The notes under the pieces: model-generated
What the model saw: only the letters and a program-made list of their open reading frames with translations
Told to the model about the DNA's origin: nothing
Database searches by the model: none
Source of the DNA: Methylobacterium sp. J-090
Lineage (GTDB): Bacteria > Pseudomonadota > Alphaproteobacteria > Rhizobiales > Beijerinckiaceae
Length of the DNA: 64,000 nucleotides
Assembly (NCBI RefSeq): GCF_022829345.1
Contig: NZ_JAKSXV010000075.1
Coordinates: 1-64,000 of the forward strand
Direction: 5' to 3'
Position numbers and translations under genes: made by a program
In this document: positions 37,923 to 47,337 of the stretch, one piece after another
Numbering within the stretch: position 1 is the stretch's first letter
Layout of the letters: each line of letters starts with the position of its first letter

Positions 37923-39470
37923 CTATAGGAAAGGGGCCGGATCCTTCTCGGGACGCGGGGGGCGGACATCGTTTCGGTTCCACCAGCCGCCGCCCAGCGC
38001 CTGGAACAGGGCCGCCGTGTCCGCGTACTGGTTCGCCCGCGCGCCCGCCGAGGTCACGATCGCCGACAGGTAGGATTGCTGGGCGATGAGCACCTGCGTG
38101 CTGTTGATGGCGCCGGCCGAATACTGCTTGCGGATCAGATCGAGGCTCTGGCTCGTCGCCTTCTCGGCGGCGGCGGCGGCGGCCACCGCCTGAGCATCGG
38201 ATTGGAGCGCCCGCAGGGCGTCGGCGACGTTCTGGAAGGCACCGATGACCACGGCGCGGTACTGGGCCTGGGCCTGGTCGAGGGTCTCTTCCGCCGCGCG
38301 CTGGCGGCGGAACAGGGTGCCGGCGTCGAAGATCGGCTGGGCCACGGTGCCGACGATGCCGTAGAAGCTTGCTGCCGAGCTTGCGAGCTGCGCGATCTTG
38401 ACGGCGCTGGAGCCGCCATTGGCGGTGATGTTGAACTGCGGTAGGCGGTTGGCGACGGCGACCCCCACCAGCGCGCTCGCCTGCTGCACGTTGGCCTCCG
38501 CCGCCCTGACGTCGGGGCGCTGCTGCACGAGGTGCGAGGGCAGGCTCACGGGGAGCCGGGTCGGCAGGCGGAGCGACGCGAGGGTGAAGGTCTGGGTGAC
38601 CTCCTCGCTCGGGAAACGCCCGACGAGGGCGGTCAGGAGGTTGCGCTGGATGGCGAGCTGCTTCTCGAGGGGCGGCAGCAGCTGCATCGACACCGAGAGG
38701 GCGGCCTGCTGCACCACCACGTCGGCGCCGGCGATCTGGCCTAAGGACAATTGCTTGTTGTAGAGGGTCAGCACCTCGGTCTGTGCCTGGATCACCCGCT
38801 TCGTCGCATCGATCTGCGCGCGCAGGGACGCCTCCTGGATGGCGGCGAGAACCACGTTGGCGGTGAGCGAGAGGTAGGCGGCCTCGAGCTGGAAGCGCTG
38901 GTTCTCGGCCTGGGCCTCGAGGGATTCGATCTGGCGCCGGTTGCCGCCGAACACGTCCGGGGTGAACGAGACCGTCACCTGCGGGGTGTAGAGGCTGTAG
39001 AACAGCTGGCGCTGGTCGTTGAGCGGGCTCTGCAACGCGCCGCCCGGCACCTTCTGGCGCGAACCGAGGCCGTTGAAGCCCACCTGCGGGAACAGGGTGC
39101 CGCGCTGAGCCTCGACGTTCTGCTGGGCGATACGCAGCGCCGCCTGGGCCGCGTCGAGGTTGGGGTTGTTGGTGAGCGCTTCCTCCACGAGGCGGTTGAG
39201 CGCCCGGGAGTGGAACAGGGTCCACCATTGGCCGGGCACGTCGGCCCCGGCGATGAAGTTCTGGTCGGCCGAGCCGCCCTGGCGCGTCGTCACCTTGTCG
39301 GTGGCGGTCGGGTTGCCGAGGGGCTCGCGGGTGTAGCGGGTCACCGGCGGATCGGCGGGGGGGACGAAATCCGGGCCGACCATGCAGCCGGCGAGGCCCA
39401 TCACCAAGGCTGCGAGGCCGGCCGTGCGCAGGAGGTCGGCCATTCCGGACCGGATCGTGGTGCGTCGCAT
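37923..39470 (-). CDS. Outer-membrane efflux lipoprotein (NodT/OprM type)
   Basis: The 515-residue TolC-family protein has a lipoprotein signal (lipobox L-A-G-C after MGLAG) and two repeats of long alternating helices with L-N-x-L-V-E-E-A-L-T-N-N-P-N and, in the second half, Q-R-P-D-V-R-A-A-E-A-N. It forms the outer-membrane duct of the tripartite pump encoded upstream on the same strand. The ATG at 39470 was used; an ATG six codons earlier is equally possible. The frame stays open far upstream through the RND gene, which is only a GC-rich shadow. Confidence 0.9.
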   Translation of the reverse strand: MRRTTIRSGMADLLRTAGLAALVMGLAGCMVGPDFVPPADPPVTRYTREPLGNPTATDKVTTRQGGSADQNFIAGADVPGQWWTLFHSRALNRLVEEALTNNPNLDAAQAALRIAQQNVEAQRGTLFPQVGFNGLGSRQKVPGGALQSPLNDQRQLFYSLYTPQVTVSFTPDVFGGNRRQIESLEAQAENQRFQLEAAYLSLTANVVLAAIQEASLRAQIDATKRVIQAQTEVLTLYNKQLSLGQIAGADVVVQQAALSVSMQLLPPLEKQLAIQRNLLTALVGRFPSEEVTQTFTLASLRLPTRLPVSLPSHLVQQRPDVRAAEANVQQASALVGVAVANRLPQFNITANGGSSAVKIAQLASSAASFYGIVGTVAQPIFDAGTLFRRQRAAEETLDQAQAQYRAVVIGAFQNVADALRALQSDAQAVAAAAAAEKATSQSLDLIRKQYSAGAINSTQVLIAQQSYLSAIVTSAGARANQYADTAALFQALGGGWWNRNDVRPPRPEKDPAPFL

Positions 39471-39577
39471 GGTGGTCCCGCCGGGCATCCGTTGCGCGTA
39501 GAGGCGACGGCGGCCCTCGGGAGTCAACGCGACGAGCCCCGCGTGAACGAAGCTTTCATCGTTCTGTGTCGCCGGCA

Positions 39578-42500
39578 TCACGCGTACTCGGCCCGGGCCG
39601 CCGCGTGTGCCGCCTCCGGCGGACGCATCCCCGGCGCCGGACGGCGGCGCGAGAACAGGGCGATGAGGATCGGCACGATCACCAGGATGAGGTTGGGGGC
39701 GAGCATGATGCCGCCCACCACGACGAGGGCGAGGGGCTTCTGCACCTGCGAGCCGATGCCCGTGGAGATCGCCGCCGGCAGGAGGCCGACGCAGGCGGCC
39801 ACACAGGTCATCATCACCGGGCGCATGCGGACGTTGGCGGCGTGCCACACCGCGGCGCCCCGCTCCCAGCCCTCGTCGAGGAGCTGGTTGTAATAGGAGA
39901 GCAGGATCACGCCCTCCATGGTCGAGATGCCGAACAGCGCGATGAAGCCGATGGCGGCCGAGATCGAGAACGGCGTCAGGGTCAGCGCCAGGGCGAAGAT
40001 TCCGCCGATCATCGCCATGGGGATCACGCTGAGCGTCAGCAGCATGTCGGTGAGCGAGGCGAAGTTGACGTAGAGCAGCAGGGCGATGAGCGCGATGGTG
40101 ATGGGCACCACGACGCTTAGACGCGCCACGGCGTCCTGCAGGTTGGTGAACTGGCCGACCCATTCGAGGTGGAAGCCCGCCGGCAGGGCGACCTCCTGGG
40201 CGATCCGGCTCTGGGCCTCCAGCACCGCGCCGCCGAGATCGCGCCCGCGCACCGAAAACTTCACCGGGATGTAGCGCTCCTGATTCTCGCGGTAGATGAA
40301 GGCCGCGCCCGAGGTCAGCTCGACGGTGGCGATCTCGGAGAGCGGCACCTGGATCACCCCGCCGGCGGGGTTGGCCGCCCCGATGGTGATGTTGCGGATG
40401 GTCTCGAGGTTGCGGCGGTACTCGGGCGCGAGGCGCACCCGCATGGGGAAGTGCCGGTCGGACCCGTACTCGTAGAGGTCGCCCGCCGTCTGGCCGCCGA
40501 TGGCCGCCTGGACGGTGGTGTTCACGTCGCCCGGGGTCAGGCCGTAGCGGGCGGCCTTGCGCCGGTCGATGTCGATGCGCACCGTCGGCTGGCCCAGGGA
40601 GGCGAAGACCGAGAGGTCGGCGATGCCGGGGATCGTCGCCAGCGACGCCTTCACCGCCTCGGCGGTGCGGGTGAGTTCGTTGAGGTCGCTGCCGTAGATC
40701 TTGACGGAGTTCTCGCCCTTCACCCCCGAGGCGGCTTCCTGGACGTTGTCCTCGATGTACTGGGAGAAGTTGAACTCGATGCCGGGAAACGCTTCGTCGA
40801 GCTGCTTCGAGAGGGTGCGGACGAGGGTGTCCTTGTCGAGGTCCTTGCGCCACTGGTCGATGGGTTTCAGGGGCGCCAGGATCTCGACGTTGAAGAAGCC
40901 GGTGGCGTCGGTGCCGTCGTCGGGGCGCCCCTGGTGGGACAGGACGGTGACGACCTCCGGCACCTCGGCGACCATCTTGCGCAGGCGCTCGACATAGGCG
41001 TTGCCGGCTTCCAGCGAGATCGAGGCCGGCATGGTGCCGCGGATGTAGAGGTTGCCCTCCTCCAGTTTCGGGAGGAATTCGAGGCCGAGGGTCTTGGCGG
41101 CGATGGCGGACGCGCCGAGCATCGCCGCCACCACGAGGAGCGACAGCAGCTTGTTGCGCAGGCCGAAGCGCAGGATGAGCACGTGGCCGAAGCGCAGCAG
41201 GCGCACCACCAGGGTGTCGCGCTCCTCGACGTGGTTCGGCAGGATCAGGGCCGAGAGGGCGGGCGAGACCGTGAAAGTGGCGAGCAACCCGCCGACGAGC
41301 GCGTAGGCGTAGGTCTTGGCCATGGGTCCGAAGATGTGACCCTCGACGCCCGTCAGGGTGAAGAGCGGCAGGAAGCCGACGATGATGATGGTGGCCGAGA
41401 AGAAGATCGCCCGGTTCACCTCGGCGCCCGCGATGGCGATGGTGCCCAGCCGCCCCGTGAGGCCGCCGGGCGCCTTCTGGCCCTCGCTGTGCTCCGGTTC
41501 GGCCACGTGCCGGAAGACGTTCTCGACCATGATCACGGTGGCGTCGACGATGAGGCCGAAATCGATGGCGCCGAGCGACAGGAGGTTGGCCGAATCGCCC
41601 CGCAGGACGAGGATGAGGATGGCGAACCCGAGCGCGAACGGAATCGTCGCCGCCACGATGATGGCACTGCGGAGCGACCCGAGGAACATCCACTGTACCA
41701 CGAAGACGAGCACCACGCCGAAGACGAGGTTGTGCATCACCGTGTGGGTGGTGGTGTGGATGAGCCCGCTGCGGTCGTAGATCCGCTCCACCTTCACGTC
41801 GGGGGGCAGGATGCCGCTGGCGTTGATCCGGTCGATCTCGGCCTCGACGAGCTTCAGGGTCGGCAGGCTCTTGCCGCCCCGGCTCATGAGCACGATGCCC
41901 TCGACGATGTCGTTCTGGCCGTCATGGCCGACGATGCCGAGGCGGGGGGCGTTGGAGACGCGGATGTCGGCGACATCGCGCACGAGGACCGGCACGCCGG
42001 CCACCTGCGTCAGCATCGTGTCGCGGATGTCGTCCATGTCGCGGATGAGACCGATGCCGCGCACCACCGCCGATTGCTCGCCGACGTTGAGGGTCTGGCC
42101 GCCGACGTTGATGCTCGAGTTGTTCAGGGCGGTCACGAGCTGGACCAGGGTCAGGCCCTGGGCCTGGAGGCGGTTGAGATCGACGGCGATCTCGTACTCC
42201 TTGGTCTTGCCGCCGAAGGCGGTGACGTCGACCACGCCGGGAATCGCCTTGAACCGGCGCTGCAGCACCCAGTCCTGCAGGGTCTTGAGTTCGGTCGACG
42301 AGTAGCCGGCCGGCCCCGTTACCTTGTAGCGCATGATCTCGCCGACGGGACTGGTGGGCGAGATCTGCGGCTGGGCGCCGCCCGGCAGGGGCGGCAGCTG
42401 CGACAGGCGGTTGAGCACCCGCTGCAGGGCTTCCTGGTAGGTGAAGTTGTAGTTGAACTGCACCTTCACGTCGGACAGGCCGAACAGCGAGATGGTCCGC

Positions 42501-42742
42501 ACCACCGTGGCGTTGGGGATGCCGGCGAGTTGCACCTCCAACGGGATGGTGATGTAGCGCTCGATCTCGTCGGCCGACTGCCCGGGATTCTGCGTGATGA
42601 CGTCGACCAGCGGCGGGACCGGATCGGGGTAGGCCTCGATGTTCAGCTGCGTGTAGCTGGCGTAGCCGAGCGCCATCATCGCGAGGAACATGAGGAACAC
42701 CAGCACGCGCTGGCGCAGGGCGAAGACGATCAGGCTGTTCAT
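39578..42742 (-). CDS. RND efflux pump, heavy-metal (HME/CusA-CzcA) type
   Basis: The 1054-residue inner-membrane pump is full length, with helix 1 at about 13-30, a large periplasmic domain, helices 2-6, a second periplasmic domain and helices 7-12. In helix 4 the proton-relay motif reads A-I-D-F-G-L-I-V-D-A-T-V-I-M-V-E-N, the acidic pair typical of heavy-metal RND pumps as opposed to drug pumps. The exact metal cannot be assigned. It sits between the adaptor and outer-membrane genes. No metal-responsive regulator is adjacent. Confidence 0.92.
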   Translation of the reverse strand: MNSLIVFALRQRVLVFLMFLAMMALGYASYTQLNIEAYPDPVPPLVDVITQNPGQSADEIERYITIPLEVQLAGIPNATVVRTISLFGLSDVKVQFNYNFTYQEALQRVLNRLSQLPPLPGGAQPQISPTSPVGEIMRYKVTGPAGYSSTELKTLQDWVLQRRFKAIPGVVDVTAFGGKTKEYEIAVDLNRLQAQGLTLVQLVTALNNSSINVGGQTLNVGEQSAVVRGIGLIRDMDDIRDTMLTQVAGVPVLVRDVADIRVSNAPRLGIVGHDGQNDIVEGIVLMSRGGKSLPTLKLVEAEIDRINASGILPPDVKVERIYDRSGLIHTTTHTVMHNLVFGVVLVFVVQWMFLGSLRSAIIVAATIPFALGFAILILVLRGDSANLLSLGAIDFGLIVDATVIMVENVFRHVAEPEHSEGQKAPGGLTGRLGTIAIAGAEVNRAIFFSATIIIVGFLPLFTLTGVEGHIFGPMAKTYAYALVGGLLATFTVSPALSALILPNHVEERDTLVVRLLRFGHVLILRFGLRNKLLSLLVVAAMLGASAIAAKTLGLEFLPKLEEGNLYIRGTMPASISLEAGNAYVERLRKMVAEVPEVVTVLSHQGRPDDGTDATGFFNVEILAPLKPIDQWRKDLDKDTLVRTLSKQLDEAFPGIEFNFSQYIEDNVQEAASGVKGENSVKIYGSDLNELTRTAEAVKASLATIPGIADLSVFASLGQPTVRIDIDRRKAARYGLTPGDVNTTVQAAIGGQTAGDLYEYGSDRHFPMRVRLAPEYRRNLETIRNITIGAANPAGGVIQVPLSEIATVELTSGAAFIYRENQERYIPVKFSVRGRDLGGAVLEAQSRIAQEVALPAGFHLEWVGQFTNLQDAVARLSVVVPITIALIALLLYVNFASLTDMLLTLSVIPMAMIGGIFALALTLTPFSISAAIGFIALFGISTMEGVILLSYYNQLLDEGWERGAAVWHAANVRMRPVMMTCVAACVGLLPAAISTGIGSQVQKPLALVVVGGIMLAPNLILVIVPILIALFSRRRPAPGMRPPEAAHAAARAEYA

Positions 42743-42810
42743 CGCGCGCGATTCATGGTCGGCCGTTCAAGGCTGGAAATCTCAAAGATGCGACGGGCGG
42801 GCGTCCCGGC

Positions 42811-44112
42811 TCAGGACGCCTTGTCGCCGCTGACCGCGCGATCCATGAAAAGGGCGCCGCGGGTGACGATCTCCTCGCCCGCCGCCAAGCCCTCCACCAC
42901 CTGCACCATGCCCTGGCCGGCGAGACCCAGGGTGACGGCGCGGGCCTCGATGGCACCGTCGGGCCGCGCGACCCAGACCTGGGCCCGGCGGCCCTCGTAG
43001 ACGATGGCGGCCGGGGGAATCGCCGGCGCGGTCTGGCCCGGTCCCGTGAAGATCGTGAAGGCGGCGAACATCTCGGGCTTGAGCACCCGGTCGGGATTCT
43101 CGACTTCGCTGCGCACGGACAGGCGGCGGGTCGCCGGATCGAGGCTGGCGGCCATGTAATCGACCTTCCCCTTGAAGGCGCGGGCGCCGAAGCCCGCCAC
43201 CCGGGCCTCGACGTCCTGGCCGATGCGGATCTTCGGGATCTCGCTCTCGCGCACGTTGGCGACGAGCCAGACCGTCGAAAGGTCGCCGATGACGAAGACG
43301 GGCTCGGCCGAGGTGCTGAGGTACTGGCCGATGCCGACCTTGCGCTGGACGATGGTGCCGGCGATGGGCGCCCGCAACTGCGTCTCGGGGCTCATGGCGG
43401 TGCCCTTCTTCTCGTAGGCGGCGATGTCCGCGTCCGACTTGCCGAGGATGCGCAGGCGATTCTTGACCGCCTCCAGGCTCGCCTCGGCGGTCTTCAGGTC
43501 GCTCTGGGCGCCGATCACGTCGTTCTGGGCCGACTGGTAGTCCTTCAGGGCCACGGCTTTCGCCTGGAACAGCTCCTGCTGGCGGGCCGCGATGGTCATG
43601 TCGAGCTTCAAGAGGGCGGTGGTCTTGGCAATGGTGTTGAGGGCCGCCTGATAGTCGCTCTGGGCCTGGACCATGTCGGTGGCTTCCATGGTGAGGAGCA
43701 CGTCGCCGGCCTTCACCTCGTCGCCCGCCCGCACCAGCACCTTCGTGACGCGGCCCGAATAGGGCGAGGTGACGGGGACGTTGTCGTCGTCGTTGAGCGC
43801 GATGCGCCCCTCCGCCGTGCCCTCGGGCCGGAAGGTCATGGTCTTGACGGGGGCAATTTCCAGGGCCGTGCGCTGGGCCGGGCTCGGGCGGAACACCCGC
43901 GCGACGGACGCGGCGCGGCTACCGACGGCGTCGGCGGGGTCTTCTTCCGACCCACCCGAAATCCGGGCCAGGCGCTCGCGCACGGTCGTGAGGGCCCAGC
44001 CGGCGAAGGCCGAATCGCGCTCCGACCAGGCGACGGCGCCGAGGCCGGCGCAGATCACCAGACCCAGCAGGACGATGAGTTTGGAGATACCCTTCCGGGG
44101 ACCTGGGGACAT
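42811..44112 (-). CDS. RND membrane-fusion (adaptor) protein
   Basis: The 433-residue periplasmic adaptor of CusB/CzcB type has one N-terminal membrane helix (I-V-L-L-G-L-V-I-C-A-G), then a barrel-sandwich with S-P-Y-S-G-R-V-T-K-V and a coiled hairpin at about 165-215. A second lipoyl half opens P-I-A-G-T-I-V-Q-R-K-V-G. ATG 44112 is preceded by GGAAAG at good distance; the longer frame to GTG 44169 lacks such a site. It links the RND pump to the outer-membrane lipoprotein and begins the operon. No metal-binding Met/His cluster stands out in the N-terminal part. Confidence 0.9.
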   Translation of the reverse strand: MSPGPRKGISKLIVLLGLVICAGLGAVAWSERDSAFAGWALTTVRERLARISGGSEEDPADAVGSRAASVARVFRPSPAQRTALEIAPVKTMTFRPEGTAEGRIALNDDDNVPVTSPYSGRVTKVLVRAGDEVKAGDVLLTMEATDMVQAQSDYQAALNTIAKTTALLKLDMTIAARQQELFQAKAVALKDYQSAQNDVIGAQSDLKTAEASLEAVKNRLRILGKSDADIAAYEKKGTAMSPETQLRAPIAGTIVQRKVGIGQYLSTSAEPVFVIGDLSTVWLVANVRESEIPKIRIGQDVEARVAGFGARAFKGKVDYMAASLDPATRRLSVRSEVENPDRVLKPEMFAAFTIFTGPGQTAPAIPPAAIVYEGRRAQVWVARPDGAIEARAVTLGLAGQGMVQVVEGLAAGEEIVTRGALFMDRAVSGDKAS

Positions 44113-44570
44113 GTCGACACTTTCCGGCGGCCGGCGCGAGGCACTGTTGGTTTCGTTCTGTCCGGCCACGCCAACGCGCCATGGAGGGGCTGCCGACAGG
44201 GCAGGATGATCTTGAGTGCGGGCACCGATCGCACGGTCCGCCGGGGAGGCCGAGCCTCGCTGGTCTTGCCGTTGGACGGGTGCCTATCTTGGCCCTATCC
44301 ATGTGGCCGCGTGGACATGCGATCGGATCATGAGCGCCGGGACCAAGTTCCGCTCCCCCTCCAGTCCCGTCGCTGAACCGTATCCAGATGACGGGATTCG
44401 TGACATGAGAATGACGCGGGGACGCGGACGGGAACACGAACCCGTGACCGCCGAATCCGTCCCACGCGTCGCCGCCGGTTGCTTATCACCGCCACCCGGA
44501 ACCGACGACAACAAAGTGCTGCTTCGGCCGGGGCGCGACCGCATAGGCTCGGCCGGGCCGGTCCCCATTC
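44113..44570. other. Intergenic region upstream of the efflux operon
   Basis: About 460 bases between the adaptor start and the porin stop. It should contain the efflux operon promoter. No MerR/CueR-type dyad or reading frame could be supported. Confidence 0.4.
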
Positions 44571-46724
44571 CTAGAAATCCGCGTGGAGGCGGGTGCCGAA
44601 GAAGTGCGCCGGGCCACGGTCCCGGTTGTAGGCCGGGTTGGCGACGAACTGGTAGTCGGCCGTCAGCACCAGGGCCTTGCCGAGGCTGAGCGCATAGTAG
44701 GTCTCCACCGCGCGCTCGGGCGCGTAGGTCAGCCGTCCGTCGCCGATGAGCAGGCCCAGCCCCCCATTGGCGAAGTAGGCGCGGTGGGCGGGCGAGAGCT
44801 GATTCATCGACGTGCCGAGGCCGATCGTATCGCTCGGCCGGCCCCATTGGCTGCCCTTCAGGGAGAGGCCGCCGGAAAAACTCCGGTCGATGTCGGTGAA
44901 GGACAGGTTCTCGTTGCGCCCGTCGGCGGCGCTGGCGCGGGCGAACACGCCGAGATCGGCGGTCACCGCCTGTTCGAGGTTGATGTAGACGCCGCTCTTG
45001 CGCCGGGGCCGCCGGGTCGCCGCCACCGCGTCGTTGATGTCGTCGAAGGCGCCGGATTGGGTCAGGCCCACCACCTCGCGGTAGCGCGCGCTGTTGCCGA
45101 CGTTGGAGAACGCGCCCAGCCGCAGCTTGCCCGGCTGATCGAGGAACGGCAGGACGTGGCGCTCTTCCAGCTCGACGGTGAAACCGCCGCGCTCGAACAC
45201 CCGTGGGTCGAGGACGTCGTTGGAGGGCTCCTTGGGCACTTGGGTGTAGGCCGCGCGCACGGCGAATTCCGCGCGGTTGTACTCGACGAGGACGCCCTGC
45301 GTGTAGCCCGGAAGGTTCGCCGGAAAATCCCACGCCGCCGAACTCCACAGACCCCAGTTCGCGAAGTCTACGCGCGGGTCGTGAGCGTACCGGTTGCCGT
45401 CGAAATAGTCGCCCATGGCGAACTTGCCGGCGATGAGCGTGATGCGCTCGACGTCGTAGGTGTTGGCGACCTGGTTGGGACCGTCCGCCAGGGTCTCGGT
45501 CTCGCCGCCGAGGCCGAAGGTTTGCTTCACGAAGTAGCGGGCGGAGCGCAGCTTCGGGAACGGTGCGCCGGCCTTCTGCGCCTCGCCGTTGGTGAAGCCG
45601 GCGACCCCGAGGGTGCGGCTGAGGCCGAAGCCCTGGGAGAATTCCGGGTTGTAGTAGAGTTCGGTGCTGTCCGTGAGCTTCAGCCCGAGGAACAGCGTCG
45701 CCGTGGTCGTCGCCTGCGCCTGATGCGGCACGAGACTGTTGGGGCCGCTATAGGGCGCGCGGAACCCCGACACCGCCTGATTGAAGAACGTCGTCTGGCC
45801 GTGGAGCGAGAAGCGCTCGCCGAGAACCGGGCCGGCGTCCTCCGCCTCGTCGGGCAGGCGCAGACCGCCGGGATGCCAGATCAGCCGCGCCATCACCTCG
45901 TTGGCGACGAAGCTCGCCCGCGTCGAGACCGGGCCGCCCGCCGCGCCCGGCACCGTGCCGAGGTCGAACCGGCCGCTGCCGCCGAGATCGTTGTAGCGGT
46001 AGTCGATCCCGAGGCTGAGATGTTCGTAGACGGCGAACTGCACACCGGCCCCGAGGGTGAAGCCGAGGAAGCTGCGGTCGCGCCGCGCGGTGCCGACGAG
46101 GCCCGTCGCGGGGTCGGGATAGGTGGCGAGGAACCGCGCCTCGGCTCCTGCGAGCCCGAAGGTGGCGTAGATCAGCGACCGCTCGAACGCGTAGCCGAGG
46201 CGGGCGCGCAGAGCCCCGAACGCGTCGGACTTGACCCGGATGAGGCTGAAGGCGGGATCGACGGATTCGGTGCCGAAGCCGAGGGCTGTCGAGGCCACGG
46301 GCCGCTTCAGGTTGCTCCCGAAGACATCGGCCTCCACGCCGGCGAGCCACGGCCCGGTCTGCCAGTTGTAGCCGGCGAAGGCGCCCCCGACGGCGGTGGT
46401 GGCCTCGCGGCTGCGGTCCGAGCGCCCGGTTGCGTCGCCGGTCTTGAAGGCCGGGACGGGGCGGCCGCCGATGGTGGTCGGGCCGAACCCGAAGGCCCCG
46501 AACGAGGCCCCGGCGCTGCCCTCGAGCCCGAGATAGCCGCCGCTCCAATCGACGAAGGCGGGCGGTGATCCCGCATCGGAACGCCGCGGCGCGGCAGGGT
46601 CGGCCGCGTATGCCGCCTGCGCGAATCCCAGACCGACGAGCAGCGCGGCCGTCCTGGATATCCCGCGGATCGACGGGTCGGAGAATCTCGGCATCGGACG
46701 GGTCTCGGACGGATCGAAGGTCAT
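44571..46724 (-). CDS. Two-barrel outer-membrane protein (Omp25/31-like fused to OprB-like porin)
   Basis: The 717-residue product has a signal peptide (core A-A-L-L-V-G-L-G-F-A-Q-A-A-Y-A before DPAAP). Residues about 58-285 form a small barrel of the Omp25/Omp31 type: W-S-G-G-Y-L-G-L-E, G-Y-N-W-Q-T-G-P-W-L-A-G-V-E-A-D, L-R-A-R-L-G-Y-A-F and the end L-G-I-D-Y-R-Y-N-D-L. Residues about 300-717 resemble the OprB carbohydrate-selective porin: ERFSLHGQTTFFNQAV at the start and a terminal aromatic residue F. Both parts look complete, giving one protein with two barrels. An ATG at 46694 or an upstream in-frame start at 46748 is possible; 46724 has GGGAG just upstream. It probably takes up sugars or similar solutes. 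Confidence 0.8.
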   Translation of the reverse strand: MTFDPSETRPMPRFSDPSIRGISRTAALLVGLGFAQAAYAADPAAPRRSDAGSPPAFVDWSGGYLGLEGSAGASFGAFGFGPTTIGGRPVPAFKTGDATGRSDRSREATTAVGGAFAGYNWQTGPWLAGVEADVFGSNLKRPVASTALGFGTESVDPAFSLIRVKSDAFGALRARLGYAFERSLIYATFGLAGAEARFLATYPDPATGLVGTARRDRSFLGFTLGAGVQFAVYEHLSLGIDYRYNDLGGSGRFDLGTVPGAAGGPVSTRASFVANEVMARLIWHPGGLRLPDEAEDAGPVLGERFSLHGQTTFFNQAVSGFRAPYSGPNSLVPHQAQATTTATLFLGLKLTDSTELYYNPEFSQGFGLSRTLGVAGFTNGEAQKAGAPFPKLRSARYFVKQTFGLGGETETLADGPNQVANTYDVERITLIAGKFAMGDYFDGNRYAHDPRVDFANWGLWSSAAWDFPANLPGYTQGVLVEYNRAEFAVRAAYTQVPKEPSNDVLDPRVFERGGFTVELEERHVLPFLDQPGKLRLGAFSNVGNSARYREVVGLTQSGAFDDINDAVAATRRPRRKSGVYINLEQAVTADLGVFARASAADGRNENLSFTDIDRSFSGGLSLKGSQWGRPSDTIGLGTSMNQLSPAHRAYFANGGLGLLIGDGRLTYAPERAVETYYALSLGKALVLTADYQFVANPAYNRDRGPAHFFGTRLHADF

Positions 46725-47337
46725 GCGCTCCCGCCTCGCTAGCCGCACCGAATGACGTCACCGTGTCGGGGCTCGAACGGCTCGGCGCGCCGAGGACCCT
46801 CATGCGGTGCGAGGAATGCGGATCGTCCGACGACGGATCAGCGGATGCGATACGCGAGGACGGGGGTCGTGTCCCCTGCGGTCCTATCGGTGTCCGGGCA
46901 CGCCCACGATGATAATCCTCGGCGGGAGACAGGTGGCGGCAAAGCGTGATATTTGGGCAACGCCGTGGCCGACCACCGAGTGATGGGCGCGGGCTCGACG
47001 CCGAAGAACGTTGGTGCGGAACCGACGGACGGAAGGGACGCAGGCGCCTGCGATCGCGTGGATCGGTGCTCCACAGGATTCTCAAGACATTTCCCGCCTA
47101 CGACTTCGAAAGCATCGAGATTTTCCGCATCAATCCCGAACGACCATCGATGTTCGGTCGTTTTTCGGCGCACAGCGCGGCTCGACGCAGCTCAATTCGA
47201 GGATTCTTACTTGCCCCCGACGATCCGGGATCGACCTGGCCCCTCGGATGAGGTTAACCAACCCTTAAGAACGCACGGCCTAGGTTGAAGGCGAGGGAAT
47301 CCGGCGGGGCGTTGGACCCGTCGGGAGGGGAGACGGC
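46725..47337. other. Long intergenic region with an isolated terminator-like hairpin
   Basis: About 610 bases between the divergent porin and heparinase-like genes. No reading frame looks coding. It must hold both promoters. A terminator-like hairpin on the plus strand at 47139-47165 has no gene before it on that strand. Confidence 0.45.
47139..47165 (+). terminator. Orphan terminator-like hairpin
   Basis: AACGACC (47139-47145) pairs with GGTCGTT (47156-47162) and runs into five T (47161-47165). It is not downstream of any recognised plus-strand gene, so it could end a small RNA starting within 46750-47138, or act as an attenuator before the heparinase-like gene. Confidence 0.45.

Noticed and set aside
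39471..41693. N-terminal extension of the outer-membrane efflux gene into the pump gene
   Set aside because: The added residues are out-of-frame reading of the pump gene; the lipoprotein signal begins at 39470 or 39488.
40169..43000. Long plus-strand frame opposite the RND pump
   Set aside because: The minus strand encodes a complete RND protein with all motifs; the plus frame is low-complexity shadow.
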